A stretch of 64,000 nucleotides of DNA from SIG565 sp045656145 (GTDB lineage Bacteria > Bacillota > Clostridia > Oscillospirales > Acutalibacteraceae): contig JAZOQP010000037.1 in NCBI GenBank assembly GCA_045656145.1, forward strand, positions 1-64,000, written 5' to 3'. Below are positions 1-8,106 of the stretch, one piece after another. The stretch's first letter is position 1, and the number at the start of each line of letters is the position of its first letter. Position numbers and translations under genes: made by a program. The notes beneath the pieces were generated by a model. It was not told the origin of the DNA. It saw nothing but the letters and a program-made list of their open reading frames with translations, and did no database searches.

Positions 1-93
1 GTTGGAATAAAGGACTATAACTATTTCACCAAATTTTTCAAATCCCAAGCAGGCGTAACACCCCTTAAATACAGAAAAAACCCGCGAACTTAA
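1..93 (+). CDS. AraC-family transcriptional regulator, C-terminal end only
   Basis: An open frame runs from base 1 to a TAA at 91-93 and encodes the last 30 residues of a protein. The peptide (VGIKDYNYFTKFFKSQ, then GVTPLKYRK) is the second helix-turn-helix of AraC/XylS regulators, which typically reads GF.D..YFS..FKK..G.SP..YR. The rest of the gene lies left of the window, so its effector domain and target cannot be judged. It converges with the aldolase gene and shares its terminator. Confidence 0.85.
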   Translation, partial: VGIKDYNYFTKFFKSQAGVTPLKYRKNPRT

Positions 94-110
94 CTGTTCG
101 CGGGTTTTTG
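78..110. terminator. Bidirectional intrinsic terminator
   Basis: A perfect 9-bp stem (CCCGCGAAC 81-89 with GTTCGCGGG 96-104) has a 6-nt loop, a T run on its right and an A run on its left. It can therefore end transcription of the AraC gene on the plus strand and the aldolase gene on the minus strand. The AraC stop codon lies in the loop. Confidence 0.9.
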
Positions 111-114
111 AATT

Positions 115-978
115 TTACGCCTTATTAACAGAACCGAAGAGTTCCATCTTTTCCTTAACGGTTGCCTTGATAGCCTCAACACCGGGAGCTAGGAGTTTTC
201 TCGGGTCAAAGCCCTTGCCCTGTAAATCCTTTCCTGCTTCTACATATTCTCTTGTAGCTGCAGCAAATGCCAACTGACATTCGGTGTTAACATTAATCTT
301 GGAAACACCTAAAGAAATAGCCTTCTGAATCATATCGGCAGGAATACCTGTGCCTCCGTGGAGAACGAGCGGCATTGTGCCTGTAAGTTTCTGAATATCA
401 TCGAGAGTATCGAAACTGAGTCCTGCCCAATTTTCAGGATACTTACCGTGAATATTACCGATACCTGCGGCAAGCATTGTAACGCCTAAATCAGCAATCA
501 TTTTGCATTCCTTCGGGTCAGCAACTTCGCCCGAACCGATAACGCCATCCTCTTCGCCTCCGATAGCACCAACTTCAGCTTCGAGAGAAAGACCTAAATC
601 ATCACAAATAGCAACGAGTTCCTTTGTTTTTTCAATGTTTTCTTCAATCGGATAATGTGAACCATCAAACATAACCGAAGAGAAACCTGCCTCAATGCAC
701 TTCTTAGCGCCTTCGTATGAGCCATGGTCTAAGTGAAGCGCTACAGGAACGGTAATGCCGAGTTCTTCAATCATACCGTTAACCATTCCAACTACGGTCT
801 TATAACCGCACATATACTTGCCTGCGCCCTCAGATACACCGAGAATTACCGGAGAGTTTAACTCCTGAGCAGTAAGTAAAATGGCCTTTGTCCATTCAAG
901 GTTGTTGATGTTAAACTGGCCAACTGCATATTTACCTGCTTTTGCCTTGTTTAACATTTCTTTTGCAGAAACTAACAT
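115..978 (-). CDS. fba: Class II fructose-bisphosphate aldolase
   Basis: This is the 287-residue zinc-dependent aldolase that cleaves fructose 1,6-bisphosphate to glyceraldehyde 3-phosphate and dihydroxyacetone phosphate in the cytoplasm. Visible family motifs include LDHGS with the first zinc histidine, EAEVGAIGG, a GNIHGKY segment with the second, and LHGGTG with the third, followed by the phosphate-binding KINVNTE segment. The length is normal for the FbaA/GatY type. A strong AGGAGG lies 7-8 bases before the ATG. A plausible promoter (TTGATT 1032-1037, TATAAA 1011-1016, short 15-bp spacer) sits in the 70-bp gap, so the gene probably has its own transcript. It lies 2.2 kb from the pgk-tpiA-gpmI operon on the other strand, so lower glycolysis is clustered but not in one operon. 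The related tagatose-bisphosphate aldolase role is less likely. Confidence 0.95.
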   Translation of the reverse strand: MLVSAKEMLNKAKAGKYAVGQFNINNLEWTKAILLTAQELNSPVILGVSEGAGKYMCGYKTVVGMVNGMIEELGITVPVALHLDHGSYEGAKKCIEAGFSSVMFDGSHYPIEENIEKTKELVAICDDLGLSLEAEVGAIGGEEDGVIGSGEVADPKECKMIADLGVTMLAAGIGNIHGKYPENWAGLSFDTLDDIQKLTGTMPLVLHGGTGIPADMIQKAISLGVSKINVNTECQLAFAAATREYVEAGKDLQGKGFDPRKLLAPGVEAIKATVKEKMELFGSVNKA

Positions 979-1048
979 AATTTTTGCCTCCTAATATTTT
1001 CTAAAATTATTTTATACCAATTAATAACAAAAATCAAGATACTAACGC

Positions 1049-1924
1049 TTAATTTTTTGCATATTTGCTTTTCTTTTTCTGGGGTGTTTCAATATTTAAC
1101 ACCTCAGGCGGTAATTCGAGAAGCTCAGGATTCTTTAAATATTTCTTCATTTTGCGGAAAGCCAAAGCAAAATAACTGCCCGAGCACATTCTCTCATCCA
1201 TAACAATGCCGAGAGGCATACATTTTTCATGCACTATCTCATTACCCTTACGCTTGGCAACCTCTCTTGAATTGCCCATTGTGATGAGTATTCCGGTTGT
1301 TCCGAATTCATAAACGTGATGGAAAATATGATTTGTTCTGATAGATGCTAAGTTACTTATAACCAAACTTGTATGGAATGGGCTTGCATCAATAATTGCC
1401 TTAGGTAAAAGGCCATGCTTATCAAGAATTTTAAACAAAGCAACGCCTATCGGCAAAACTCCCGGAAGGCTCAATAAAAACTTTATTAACTTTTCGGTTG
1501 AGTTGTTTTGAGCATTATTGCGATTTTCCTCAACATAGTCATTGATTATATTGTTAACATCATCAATGGTGTTTTCATAATCGAAATACATTTTAGACAT
1601 TGTTCCGTTATCCATTTGTCCCGCCTGTAAAACAACCATACCAACCGCAATTTCATTTCTGGCATAAATGCGCTTGTTAACAATGAAGCGGTTTAAAGAA
1701 GGAAACTCCGCCATAGTTCTTACATATGCCGCAAGAAGAACTGCCATGTGGCTTATATTCTTACCCTCTTTACGCTTATTGTTTATGTAATTCTGAATTG
1801 GGTCAAGCGGAATATCGAGCTCTATCATATTCATAGAGTCGTAACGCTTATCCATAATAAATGGTGCCACCGTATACATCGGGTCGGCATTTTTTACCCT
1901 CTTACCATCTGCTCTCAAAGCCAT
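1049..1924 (-). CDS. Acyltransferase-fold (E2/CAT-like) protein with altered active site
   Basis: The 291-residue protein resembles the catalytic domain of 2-oxo-acid dehydrogenase E2 acyltransferases (chloramphenicol acetyltransferase fold) but lacks lipoyl and E1/E3-binding domains. The C-terminal part (IVMDERMCSG, then KYLKNPELL) aligns with the E2 signature DHRxxDG followed by LKxLLENPELL. The catalytic His is replaced by Glu and the Asp of the DG pair by Ser, so classical acyl transfer is doubtful. A central segment (TSLVISNLASI) matches the E2 core strand, normally ending FTISNLG. An AAAGGGG-type ribosome site precedes the ATG. It is the second gene of a two-gene operon with the membrane protein upstream (20-bp gap). 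Related free-standing proteins are usually annotated only as 'E2-like'; the substrate is unknown. Confidence 0.6.
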   Translation of the reverse strand: MALRADGKRVKNADPMYTVAPFIMDKRYDSMNMIELDIPLDPIQNYINNKRKEGKNISHMAVLLAAYVRTMAEFPSLNRFIVNKRIYARNEIAVGMVVLQAGQMDNGTMSKMYFDYENTIDDVNNIINDYVEENRNNAQNNSTEKLIKFLLSLPGVLPIGVALFKILDKHGLLPKAIIDASPFHTSLVISNLASIRTNHIFHHVYEFGTTGILITMGNSREVAKRKGNEIVHEKCMPLGIVMDERMCSGSYFALAFRKMKKYLKNPELLELPPEVLNIETPQKKKSKYAKN

Positions 1925-1944
1925 ATTTTAATCCCCTTTAATTT

Positions 1945-2523
1945 TTATTTTTTGAATGGATCGAATGTGTTTATAAACTCCTTGATTTGCTTATCGGTCA
2001 AATTTTCATATTCTTCGCCAAATTTGGCATAAAGCGCATTTTTAAGAAGTTTTTCATCTCGCCATAAAATGTAACGCTCCCTTAACGCGATTACACCCAT
2101 ATATGCTGTGATTATTAAAATTATTGCCATTGGGAATGCATACTGCCAATAGAAAGCGCCCTTTATGTTTATTGCCCCGGCTGTTTTTATAAGACCCGGA
2201 ATCATAAGCGACATTTCAAACGGAACCGATACTATATTTAAAATTGTTGAAACAATTCCATATTTAAAAAGTAAAATGATAAAGGCCGCAAAAATCAAAA
2301 CCGTTGCCACTATGGTGTTGCTTAAAAGGCTGCTCTCAAGCGGCTGCTTTGCAAATTTCATACCTAAAATTAAAAGCATATTCATTATAAGCTGATATAT
2401 GTAAGCCACAATCGCAATAACCTTAAGCCACTTATATAACTTTTCATTGGTTTTTTTATAGGTTATAAAATTCTTTATATGATACAAGTCTATATATTTT
2501 ATAAACTCATTAGTTTTCTTCAT
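1945..2523 (-). CDS. Hypothetical integral membrane protein
   Basis: I do not recognise this 192-residue protein. It has a soluble N-terminus of about 30 residues, then four or five hydrophobic stretches (roughly residues 33-55, 68-88, 90-110 and 125-147), and a charged C-terminal tail (LRERYILWRDEKLL to FDPFKK). No catalytic or transport motif is visible. It is the first gene of an operon with the E2-like protein, so the two may act together at the membrane. Its promoter faces that of trmL and shares the same -35 bases. AAGAGGTG precedes the ATG. Confidence 0.55.
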   Translation of the reverse strand: MKKTNEFIKYIDLYHIKNFITYKKTNEKLYKWLKVIAIVAYIYQLIMNMLLILGMKFAKQPLESSLLSNTIVATVLIFAAFIILLFKYGIVSTILNIVSVPFEMSLMIPGLIKTAGAINIKGAFYWQYAFPMAIILIITAYMGVIALRERYILWRDEKLLKNALYAKFGEEYENLTDKQIKEFINTFDPFKK

Positions 2524-2541
2524 TTTTCACACCTCTTATCT

Positions 2542-2593
2542 ATTATACCTTTAAATCTTTCTCTTGACAAGGTAAATTTACTCCCATTATAAT
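2542..2593. promoter_or_regulatory. Overlapping divergent promoters with a shared -35
   Basis: Plus strand: TTGACA 2564-2569 and TATAAT 2588-2593, 18-bp spacer, driving trmL. Minus strand: TTGTCA 2570-2565 and TATAAT 2547-2542, 17-bp spacer, driving the membrane-protein operon. The palindromic TTGACAA/TTGTCAA core serves both directions, so two polymerases probably cannot sit there together. Confidence 0.8.
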
Positions 2594-2615
2594 ATTTTTT
2601 TGGGAGGAATGATAA

Positions 2616-3110
2616 ATGGCAACTATAAACATTGTAATGGTTGAACCCGAAATCCCGCAAAACACAGGCAATGTGGCGCGCACCTGTGCCGCTACCGGAG
2701 CAAGACTCCACCTTGTAGGCCCTATGGGATTTAAGATAGATGATAAAAAGCTAAAACGCGCAGGTCTTGATTATTGGCATCTTTTGGATATTACCTATTA
2801 TGAAAATTTAGATGAGTTTTTTGAGAAAAACGAGGGCGAATTTTTCTATTTTACAACAAAGGCGCTTCACACCCATTCGGATATAACCTACCCCGATAAC
2901 TGTTACCTGCTTTTTGGCAAGGAAACAAAGGGGCTCCCCGAAGAGCTTTTGCTTAAAAACCGCGAAAGATGTGTAAGAATTCCTATGATAGATGATGCCA
3001 GAAGCCTTAACCTTTCAAACTCGGTTGCTATCGGTGTTTATGAGGTGCTTCGCCAATGGAACTACCCTGCTTTGCAAAATTTAGGAGAATTGCACAACTA
3101 TAAGTGGTAG
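2616..3110 (+). CDS. trmL: tRNA (cytidine/uridine-34 2'-O)-methyltransferase TrmL
   Basis: This is a SPOUT-class methyltransferase of 164 residues that, by family, methylates the wobble ribose of tRNA-Leu isoacceptors using S-adenosylmethionine. The N-terminus (NIVMVEPEIPQNTGN, then RTCAATGA) and the trefoil-knot motifs (LLFGKETKGLPEELL; RIPM; RSLNLSNSVAIGVYE) are all present and the length is typical. GGGAGG lies 8-9 bases before the ATG. It has its own strong promoter. There is no obvious terminator before pgk, but pgk has a separate promoter. A tRNA-Leu(TAA), a plausible substrate, is encoded at 39436 in this window. Confidence 0.93.
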   Translation: MATINIVMVEPEIPQNTGNVARTCAATGARLHLVGPMGFKIDDKKLKRAGLDYWHLLDITYYENLDEFFEKNEGEFFYFTTKALHTHSDITYPDNCYLLFGKETKGLPEELLLKNRERCVRIPMIDDARSLNLSNSVAIGVYEVLRQWNYPALQNLGELHNYKW

Positions 3111-3139
3111 CATTGTTAAAATATTATCATATAAAATGA

Positions 3140-3167
3140 TTGAATTTTTTTCAATTTGTGGTACAAT
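3140..3167 (+). promoter_or_regulatory. Promoter of the pgk-tpiA-gpmI operon
   Basis: TTGAAT (3140-3145) and TACAAT (3162-3167) are 16 bp apart, 45 bp before the pgk start. GAAAGGATG at 3194-3202 is the ribosome site. Confidence 0.6.
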
Positions 3168-3211
3168 AATATTATATTAATATAAATAACTTTGAAAGGA
3201 TGTACTTTTAA

Positions 3212-4516
3212 ATGAACGCACTTAACAAAAAGACTATTGAGGATATTGAAGTATCCGGCAAAAAGGTTCTTGTTCGTTGTGATTTCAACGTACCTATGAA
3301 GGATGGCAAAATCACTAGCGACAAGAGAATTATCGGAGCTCTCCCCACTATTAAGTATTTACTTGATAACGGCGCTCAGGTTATTCTTTGCTCACACATG
3401 GGCAAGCCCCACAATATTTTCACAGAGGGCTTTGGTCTTTCTAAGAAAGAGAAGAAGGCAGTTGAGGCTTTACCTGAAAATGAGAAGGCTGCAGCAACTG
3501 CAGAATATTTAGCAAAGGCTAAAGAAGAGGATGCTAAGAAGTTTACCTTAAAGCCCGTTGCTGATCGCCTTAATGAATTATTGGGCGAAGGCACCGTTAC
3601 ATTCGCTTGCGATATTATCGGCGAGTGTGCAAAGGCAAAGGTTGCCGCTTTAACAAACGGCAAGGCTGTTTTAATTGAAAACGTTCGTTTCGATGCAAGA
3701 GAAACCAAAAACGACCCCACTTTTGCTAAAGAACTTGCTTCCCTTGCAGAAATCTTTGTTAACGATGCTTTCGGTACTGCTCACAGAGCACACGCTTCAA
3801 CAGCCGGTGTTACCGAATATCTCCCCGCTGTTTGCGGTTACCTCATCAAAACCGAAATCAGCGTTATGGGTGGCGCATTAGCCAATCCGAAGCGTCCCTT
3901 CGTTGCAGTGCTTGGCGGCGCTAAGGTTTCTGATAAAATCGGCGTTATTGAAAATCTTATCGAAAAGGTTGATACCCTCATTGTTGGCGGCGGTATGGCT
4001 TACACATTCTTCCGCGCTAAAGGTTATAATGTTGGTACTTCCCTTTGCGAAGATGATAAAATTGAACTTGCCTCTTCCCTTATTAAAAAGGCTGAAGAAA
4101 AGGGCGTTCGTTTCTTACTTCCCATTGATAACCGCTTAGGCAGCGCTTATGATGAGAACACCGATGTTACCATCGCTGATTCCGATAAGATGCCAGAAGA
4201 TAAAATGGGTCTTGATATTGGTCCTAAGACCGAGAAGTTATTCGCTGAAGCTGTTGCTAATGCAGGAACAGTTATTTGGAATGGTCCGATGGGCGTTTCC
4301 GAGTGGAAAAACTTCGCTTCAGGTACCGAATCTGTTGCCAAGGCAGTAGCAGAATCAGGCGCTATCTCTATCATCGGCGGTGGCGACTCTGCAGCAGCTG
4401 TTCAAAAGCTTGGCTATGCTGATAAGATGACCCACATTTCAACAGGTGGCGGCGCTTCCCTTGAATTCTTAGAGGGTAAGGTTCTTCCCGGCATTGCTGC
4501 ACTTAATGATAAATAA
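3212..4516 (+). CDS. pgk: Phosphoglycerate kinase
   Basis: The 434-residue enzyme transfers phosphate from 1,3-bisphosphoglycerate to ADP, the first ATP-yielding step of lower glycolysis. Recognisable parts are VRCDFNVPMKDG with substrate-binding Arg/Asp/Asn, CSHMGKP, ENVRFDARE, the NDAFGTAHRAHAS loop, GGAKVSDKIGVIENL at the hinge and the nucleotide-site IIGGGDSAAAV near the C-terminus. It is about 30-40 residues longer than the usual 395-400 because of an acidic, lysine-rich insertion after the SHMGKP loop (about residues 70-110), known in some Clostridia. It is first in the operon with tpiA and gpmI. Confidence 0.97.
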   Translation: MNALNKKTIEDIEVSGKKVLVRCDFNVPMKDGKITSDKRIIGALPTIKYLLDNGAQVILCSHMGKPHNIFTEGFGLSKKEKKAVEALPENEKAAATAEYLAKAKEEDAKKFTLKPVADRLNELLGEGTVTFACDIIGECAKAKVAALTNGKAVLIENVRFDARETKNDPTFAKELASLAEIFVNDAFGTAHRAHASTAGVTEYLPAVCGYLIKTEISVMGGALANPKRPFVAVLGGAKVSDKIGVIENLIEKVDTLIVGGGMAYTFFRAKGYNVGTSLCEDDKIELASSLIKKAEEKGVRFLLPIDNRLGSAYDENTDVTIADSDKMPEDKMGLDIGPKTEKLFAEAVANAGTVIWNGPMGVSEWKNFASGTESVAKAVAESGAISIIGGGDSAAAVQKLGYADKMTHISTGGGASLEFLEGKVLPGIAALNDK

Positions 4517-4533
4517 TTAAAATAACAAATAAT

Positions 4534-4556
4534 AACGGCACGGCAGAAATGCCGTT
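4534..4556 (+). other. GAAA-capped hairpin between pgk and tpiA
   Basis: CGGCA (4541-4545) and TGCCG (4550-4554) form a stem closed by a GAAA tetraloop. A competing longer pairing, AACGGCA (4534-4540) with TGCCGTT (4550-4556), uses the same right arm. There is no T run, so it is more likely an RNA processing or stability element than a terminator. Confidence 0.45.
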
Positions 4557-4578
4557 CCGATTTTAAGGAGATATTAAA

Positions 4579-5346
4579 ATGAATAAAGCTACTCGTAAAG
4601 CAGTTATCGCAGGTAACTGGAAAATGAACAAAACCCCCGCTGAAACAACCGCGCTCATTAATGAAATGAAGCCTCTCGTAAAGGATGCTGAGTGTGATGT
4701 TGTTCTTTGCGTTCCATTTGTTGATATTGCCGCTGCAGTTGAGGCTGCAAAGGGCTCCAACATTAAAATCGGTGCCGAGAATGTTCACTTCAAGGCTTCA
4801 GGCGCATACACAGGCGAAATTTCAGCCGAAATGCTTCTCGCTTGCGGCGTTGAATATGTTGTTATCGGCCACTCAGAGAGAAGACAGTATTTCGGAGAAA
4901 CCGATAAAACCGTTAACCTTCGCACTTTAGCTGCTGTAAATGCAGGTCTTACCGCAATTGTTTGCGTTGGCGAAACTCTTGAAGAAAGAGAAGCAGGTTA
5001 TACCGAAACTCTTTTAAAATTCCAAACTAAAATGGCTCTTACCAACGTTTCAAAAGAGCAGTTAAAGAACATTATCGTGGCTTACGAGCCTGTTTGGGCT
5101 ATCGGAACAGGTGTTACCGCTACTGCTGAGCAGGCAGATGAAGGCAACGGCTTTGTTCGCGAGGCTATCGCCGAAGTATATGGCAAGGAAGCAGCTGAGA
5201 GTGTAACAATTCAGTATGGTGGCTCTATGAATGCTAAGAATGCTGATGAACTTCTTTCAAAGGTTAATGTTGATGGCGGACTCATCGGCGGCGCTTCACT
5301 TAAAGCTGAGGACTTCTCTATTATCGTTAATGCCGCTTCTAAATAA
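4579..5346 (+). CDS. tpiA: Triosephosphate isomerase
   Basis: The enzyme interconverts dihydroxyacetone phosphate and glyceraldehyde 3-phosphate. At 255 residues it has normal length. Visible: AGNWKMN with the catalytic Asn/Lys, GHSERR with the electrophilic His, AYEPVWAIGTG with the catalytic Glu and flexible loop 6, and QYGGSMN plus DGGLIGGASL that bind phosphate. AAGGAGAT sits before the ATG. It is the second gene of the operon, 62 bp after pgk and 12 bp before gpmI. Confidence 0.97.
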   Translation: MNKATRKAVIAGNWKMNKTPAETTALINEMKPLVKDAECDVVLCVPFVDIAAAVEAAKGSNIKIGAENVHFKASGAYTGEISAEMLLACGVEYVVIGHSERRQYFGETDKTVNLRTLAAVNAGLTAIVCVGETLEEREAGYTETLLKFQTKMALTNVSKEQLKNIIVAYEPVWAIGTGVTATAEQADEGNGFVREAIAEVYGKEAAESVTIQYGGSMNAKNADELLSKVNVDGGLIGGASLKAEDFSIIVNAASK

Positions 5347-5358
5347 GGAGATTTTATA

Positions 5359-6873
5359 ATGAAAAAACCTGTAGTTTTATGTATTATGGATGGTTTTGGC
5401 ATTCGTGAAGTAACCGAAGGCAATGCTATTCACTCGGCTAAAACCCCTAATCTTACTAAATTATTTAATGAAAATCCTTTTACAACTATCGGCGCTTCAG
5501 GACTTGATGTTGGTCTTCCCGATGGTCAGATGGGCAACAGCGAAGTTGGCCACACCAATATTGGCGCAGGTCGCGTTGTTTATCAGATGCTCGTTAAGAT
5601 TTCAAAATCCATTGAGGATGGCGATTTTTATAATATTGCCGCCCTTAAGAATGCTATTGATAACTGTAAGAAAAATAATTCGGCGCTTCACCTAATCGGT
5701 CTTTTATCCGATGGTGGTGTTCATAGCCATATCGACCACCTTTATGGCCTTTTAAAGATGGCTAAAAAAGAAGGTCTTACAAAGGTTTTCGTTCATTGCC
5801 TTATGGATGGCCGCGATGTTTCAACCACCTCGGGCGTAGGTTTTGTTAAAGACCTTGAAAACGAGATGGAGAAAATCGGTGTTGGTAAAATTGCTACCAT
5901 CTGCGGAAGATTTTATGCAATGGACCGTGATTTCGCCTGGGACCGCGTTGAAAAGGCTTACGCCGCTATGGTTTATGGCGAGGGTAATATAAATCCGAAT
6001 GCAGTTGATGCTATGGAAAAATCCTATGCGGATGATGTTACCGATGAATTCATCGTTCCAACCGTTGTTAACAAGGGTGGCTTAATCAAGGAAAACGATT
6101 CGGTTGTTTCCTTTAACTTCCGCCCTGACAGAGCAAGACAGTTTACCCGCACATTCGTTGACCCCGATTTCGATGGTTTTGTTCGCAAAAACGGTTTCTT
6201 CCCGGTAAACTATGTTTGTATGACTCAGTATGATGAAACCATGCCGAATGTTTCGGTTGCATTCCCGCCCGAAGAATTAAGAATGACCTTTGGCGAATTT
6301 TTAGCAAGCAAGAATATGACTCAGTTAAGAATTGCCGAAACCCAAAAATATGCCCATGTTACATTCTTCTTCAACGGCGGAGAAGAAAAAACATTTGAGG
6401 GCGAAGAGAGAATTCTTATTCAGTCTCCCGATGTTCCAACATTTGATTTGCAGCCCGAAATGAGCGCATACCCCGTTCGCGATGCAGTTTGCAAGGAGAT
6501 TAAATCGGGCAAATATGATGCAGTTGTTCTAAACTTTGCCAACTGCGATATGGTAGGCCACACAGGTGTGTTTGATGCAGCTGTAAAGGCTGTTGAAGCG
6601 GTTGATGAGTGTGTTGGCGATGTTGTTGCTTCAACACTTAAGATGGGCGGCGTTGTGTTTATCACAGCCGACCACGGAAATGCCGACTGTATGGTAGGCG
6701 ATGATGGCAATCCTTTCACTCCCCACACAACCAACCCCGTTCCCTTCTGCGTTGTGGGTTATGATTGCGAGCTTCGCGATGGCGGCAGACTCGCCGATAT
6801 AGTTCCCTCCATGCTTAAGGTTATGGGACTCGAAAAACCCGAAGAAATGACCGGCGAATCGATTATTAAATAA
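5359..6873 (+). CDS. gpmI: 2,3-bisphosphoglycerate-independent phosphoglycerate mutase
   Basis: The 504-residue enzyme of the alkaline phosphatase superfamily converts 3- to 2-phosphoglycerate. MDGFGI near the N-terminus and GNSEVGHTNIGAG with the phosphorylated Ser are present. So are DGRDVSTTSG, MDRDFAWDRVEKAY, NFANCDMVGHTG and TADHGNAD, with the expected metal-binding Asp/His residues. The ribosome site AAGGAGA overlaps the tpiA stop codon, implying coupled translation. It is the last gene of the operon and is followed by a strong terminator. Confidence 0.97.
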   Translation: MKKPVVLCIMDGFGIREVTEGNAIHSAKTPNLTKLFNENPFTTIGASGLDVGLPDGQMGNSEVGHTNIGAGRVVYQMLVKISKSIEDGDFYNIAALKNAIDNCKKNNSALHLIGLLSDGGVHSHIDHLYGLLKMAKKEGLTKVFVHCLMDGRDVSTTSGVGFVKDLENEMEKIGVGKIATICGRFYAMDRDFAWDRVEKAYAAMVYGEGNINPNAVDAMEKSYADDVTDEFIVPTVVNKGGLIKENDSVVSFNFRPDRARQFTRTFVDPDFDGFVRKNGFFPVNYVCMTQYDETMPNVSVAFPPEELRMTFGEFLASKNMTQLRIAETQKYAHVTFFFNGGEEKTFEGEERILIQSPDVPTFDLQPEMSAYPVRDAVCKEIKSGKYDAVVLNFANCDMVGHTGVFDAAVKAVEAVDECVGDVVASTLKMGGVVFITADHGNADCMVGDDGNPFTPHTTNPVPFCVVGYDCELRDGGRLADIVPSMLKVMGLEKPEEMTGESIIK

Positions 6874-6894
6874 ATTTAAATCTCTAAGACTTAA

Positions 6895-6939
6895 AATGCA
6901 CCCAAAAGGTTAAATCCTTTTGGGTGCATTTTATTTTTG
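6895..6939 (+). terminator. Terminator of the glycolytic operon
   Basis: A perfect 15-bp stem (6895-6909 with 6916-6930, core GCACCCAAAAGG) with a 6-nt loop is followed by TTATTTTT. Confidence 0.92.
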
Positions 6940-6975
6940 GTTTATAATTAAATATTCACAATTATTTTTTTACAC

Positions 6976-7010
6976 AGGTGCTGCAAGGGGTAATCCCCTC
7001 CCCCTACAAC
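6976..7010. repeat. GC-rich palindromic patch in an A+T-rich spacer
   Basis: AGGGG (6986-6990), TAAT, CCCCT (6995-6999) form a small palindrome flanked by GGTGCTGC and CCCCTACAAC. Its base composition is unlike the surrounding spacer and recalls degraded dispersed GTAGGGG-type repeats of Firmicutes. No second copy was recognised in this window, so the repeat call is tentative. Confidence 0.3.
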
Positions 7011-7015
7011 ATTTT

Positions 7016-8095
7016 TTATTTTAAAAATTCGGGTATTTCCATTCCTTTACCGCCCGATGTTTTGTTTGATACCCAATAAACATTTTTCTCTATGCCCTCA
7101 TAAAGCACTTCCGTTCCTGCCATGCCTCTAAACACGCACATCATTACGTCAATTCTTCCACCATTATGCTTTATTGCGGTTGATTTTTTTAACCCCATAA
7201 GCTTATTATTGAAAAAATCGCAGCCTATCATACGCGCATCTGAGTGTATATTAAATCCTATTTCGGCTGTATCGGCATAGCAGCCATCTAGTATATTGCT
7301 GCCTCCCATAATATCAAATGCTATCGAATTTTCAAGCATTTCAGGAACATCATTTTCATATTTACCCTTATCGGCATCCTTTCCGTAAACGCCATTTAGG
7401 AGTTCCTTTTTTCGTTCGCCGTAAATTTCTGACCAATCTTTAATATCGATATTTTTTGGTGGCACCGTGCCTCCCCAAATATGACAATGAGTAAGTCTAT
7501 TTGAAGAACCTAACATTCGCATACCTATAGTATAATCGATAATAAAGCAATCGGTAAAATGTGCATCATGCTTATCCGACCAAATACCTACATTGCCTGC
7601 CAATCCCTTCATGGTGCATTTGCAGTAAACGTTGTTGCAAACAAGCTCATATATATGACCGCCAAACTTACCACCAATATATAATCCGTATTCCTTACCA
7701 TTATGTAATGATATATTAGAAAGTGTAAAATGATGGGCATTGGTTATTGCAAGGCAGCTTGCCAATCCGTTCCCCTCAATATCGCCACCCTCAATGAAAA
7801 GACCTAAATTATCATAAACGCTTCCGTCTTCATTAAATAGTGTTAAATTATGATAATCCCCTTTTGCGTTGTAAATAACTACAAAATCCATTTCCTCTTC
7901 TGCAATAAGTCGGGCGGCGGGATGCATTTTTAGCGAGCAACGGTTTGTTATAATAATCGGAGTTTTTATGCTATAATCGCCTTTTGGGATGCAAAGTATT
8001 CCGTTTTCCGTGGCATCTATGGCCCTTTGAATTCTTTCAGAGTCGCCTTTATCATTTTCCTGTCTTAAAAAATCAGTCAAAATATTATCGTACAT
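7016..8095 (-). CDS. Right-handed beta-helix (pectin-lyase-fold) protein, no signal peptide
   Basis: The 359-residue protein begins like pectate-lyase-3/GH28-type beta-helix proteins: a repeat-entry segment (DSERIQRAIDA), a GILCIPKGDY strand and then IKTPIIITNRCSLKMHP. Many short beta-strand turns follow (for example IEGGDIEGNG, NISLHNGKEYGLYIGG, SNRLTHCHIWGG, NILDGCYADTAEIGFNIHS). There is no signal peptide or anchor, so it should be cytoplasmic and may act on imported oligosaccharides. No triad could be assigned, so lyase, hydrolase or epimerase activity stays open. It is 11 bp downstream of the EamA transporter gene, in one operon, opposite an AraC regulator that is the likely controller. 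Confidence 0.65.
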   Translation of the reverse strand: MYDNILTDFLRQENDKGDSERIQRAIDATENGILCIPKGDYSIKTPIIITNRCSLKMHPAARLIAEEEMDFVVIYNAKGDYHNLTLFNEDGSVYDNLGLFIEGGDIEGNGLASCLAITNAHHFTLSNISLHNGKEYGLYIGGKFGGHIYELVCNNVYCKCTMKGLAGNVGIWSDKHDAHFTDCFIIDYTIGMRMLGSSNRLTHCHIWGGTVPPKNIDIKDWSEIYGERKKELLNGVYGKDADKGKYENDVPEMLENSIAFDIMGGSNILDGCYADTAEIGFNIHSDARMIGCDFFNNKLMGLKKSTAIKHNGGRIDVMMCVFRGMAGTEVLYEGIEKNVYWVSNKTSGGKGMEIPEFLK

Positions 8096-8106
8096 AATTT
8101 TCTCCT

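Noticed and set aside
2520..2711. A 63-codon minus-strand frame across the divergent promoter and trmL start
   Set aside because: It overlaps trmL and the shared promoter and has no ribosome site or family resemblance.
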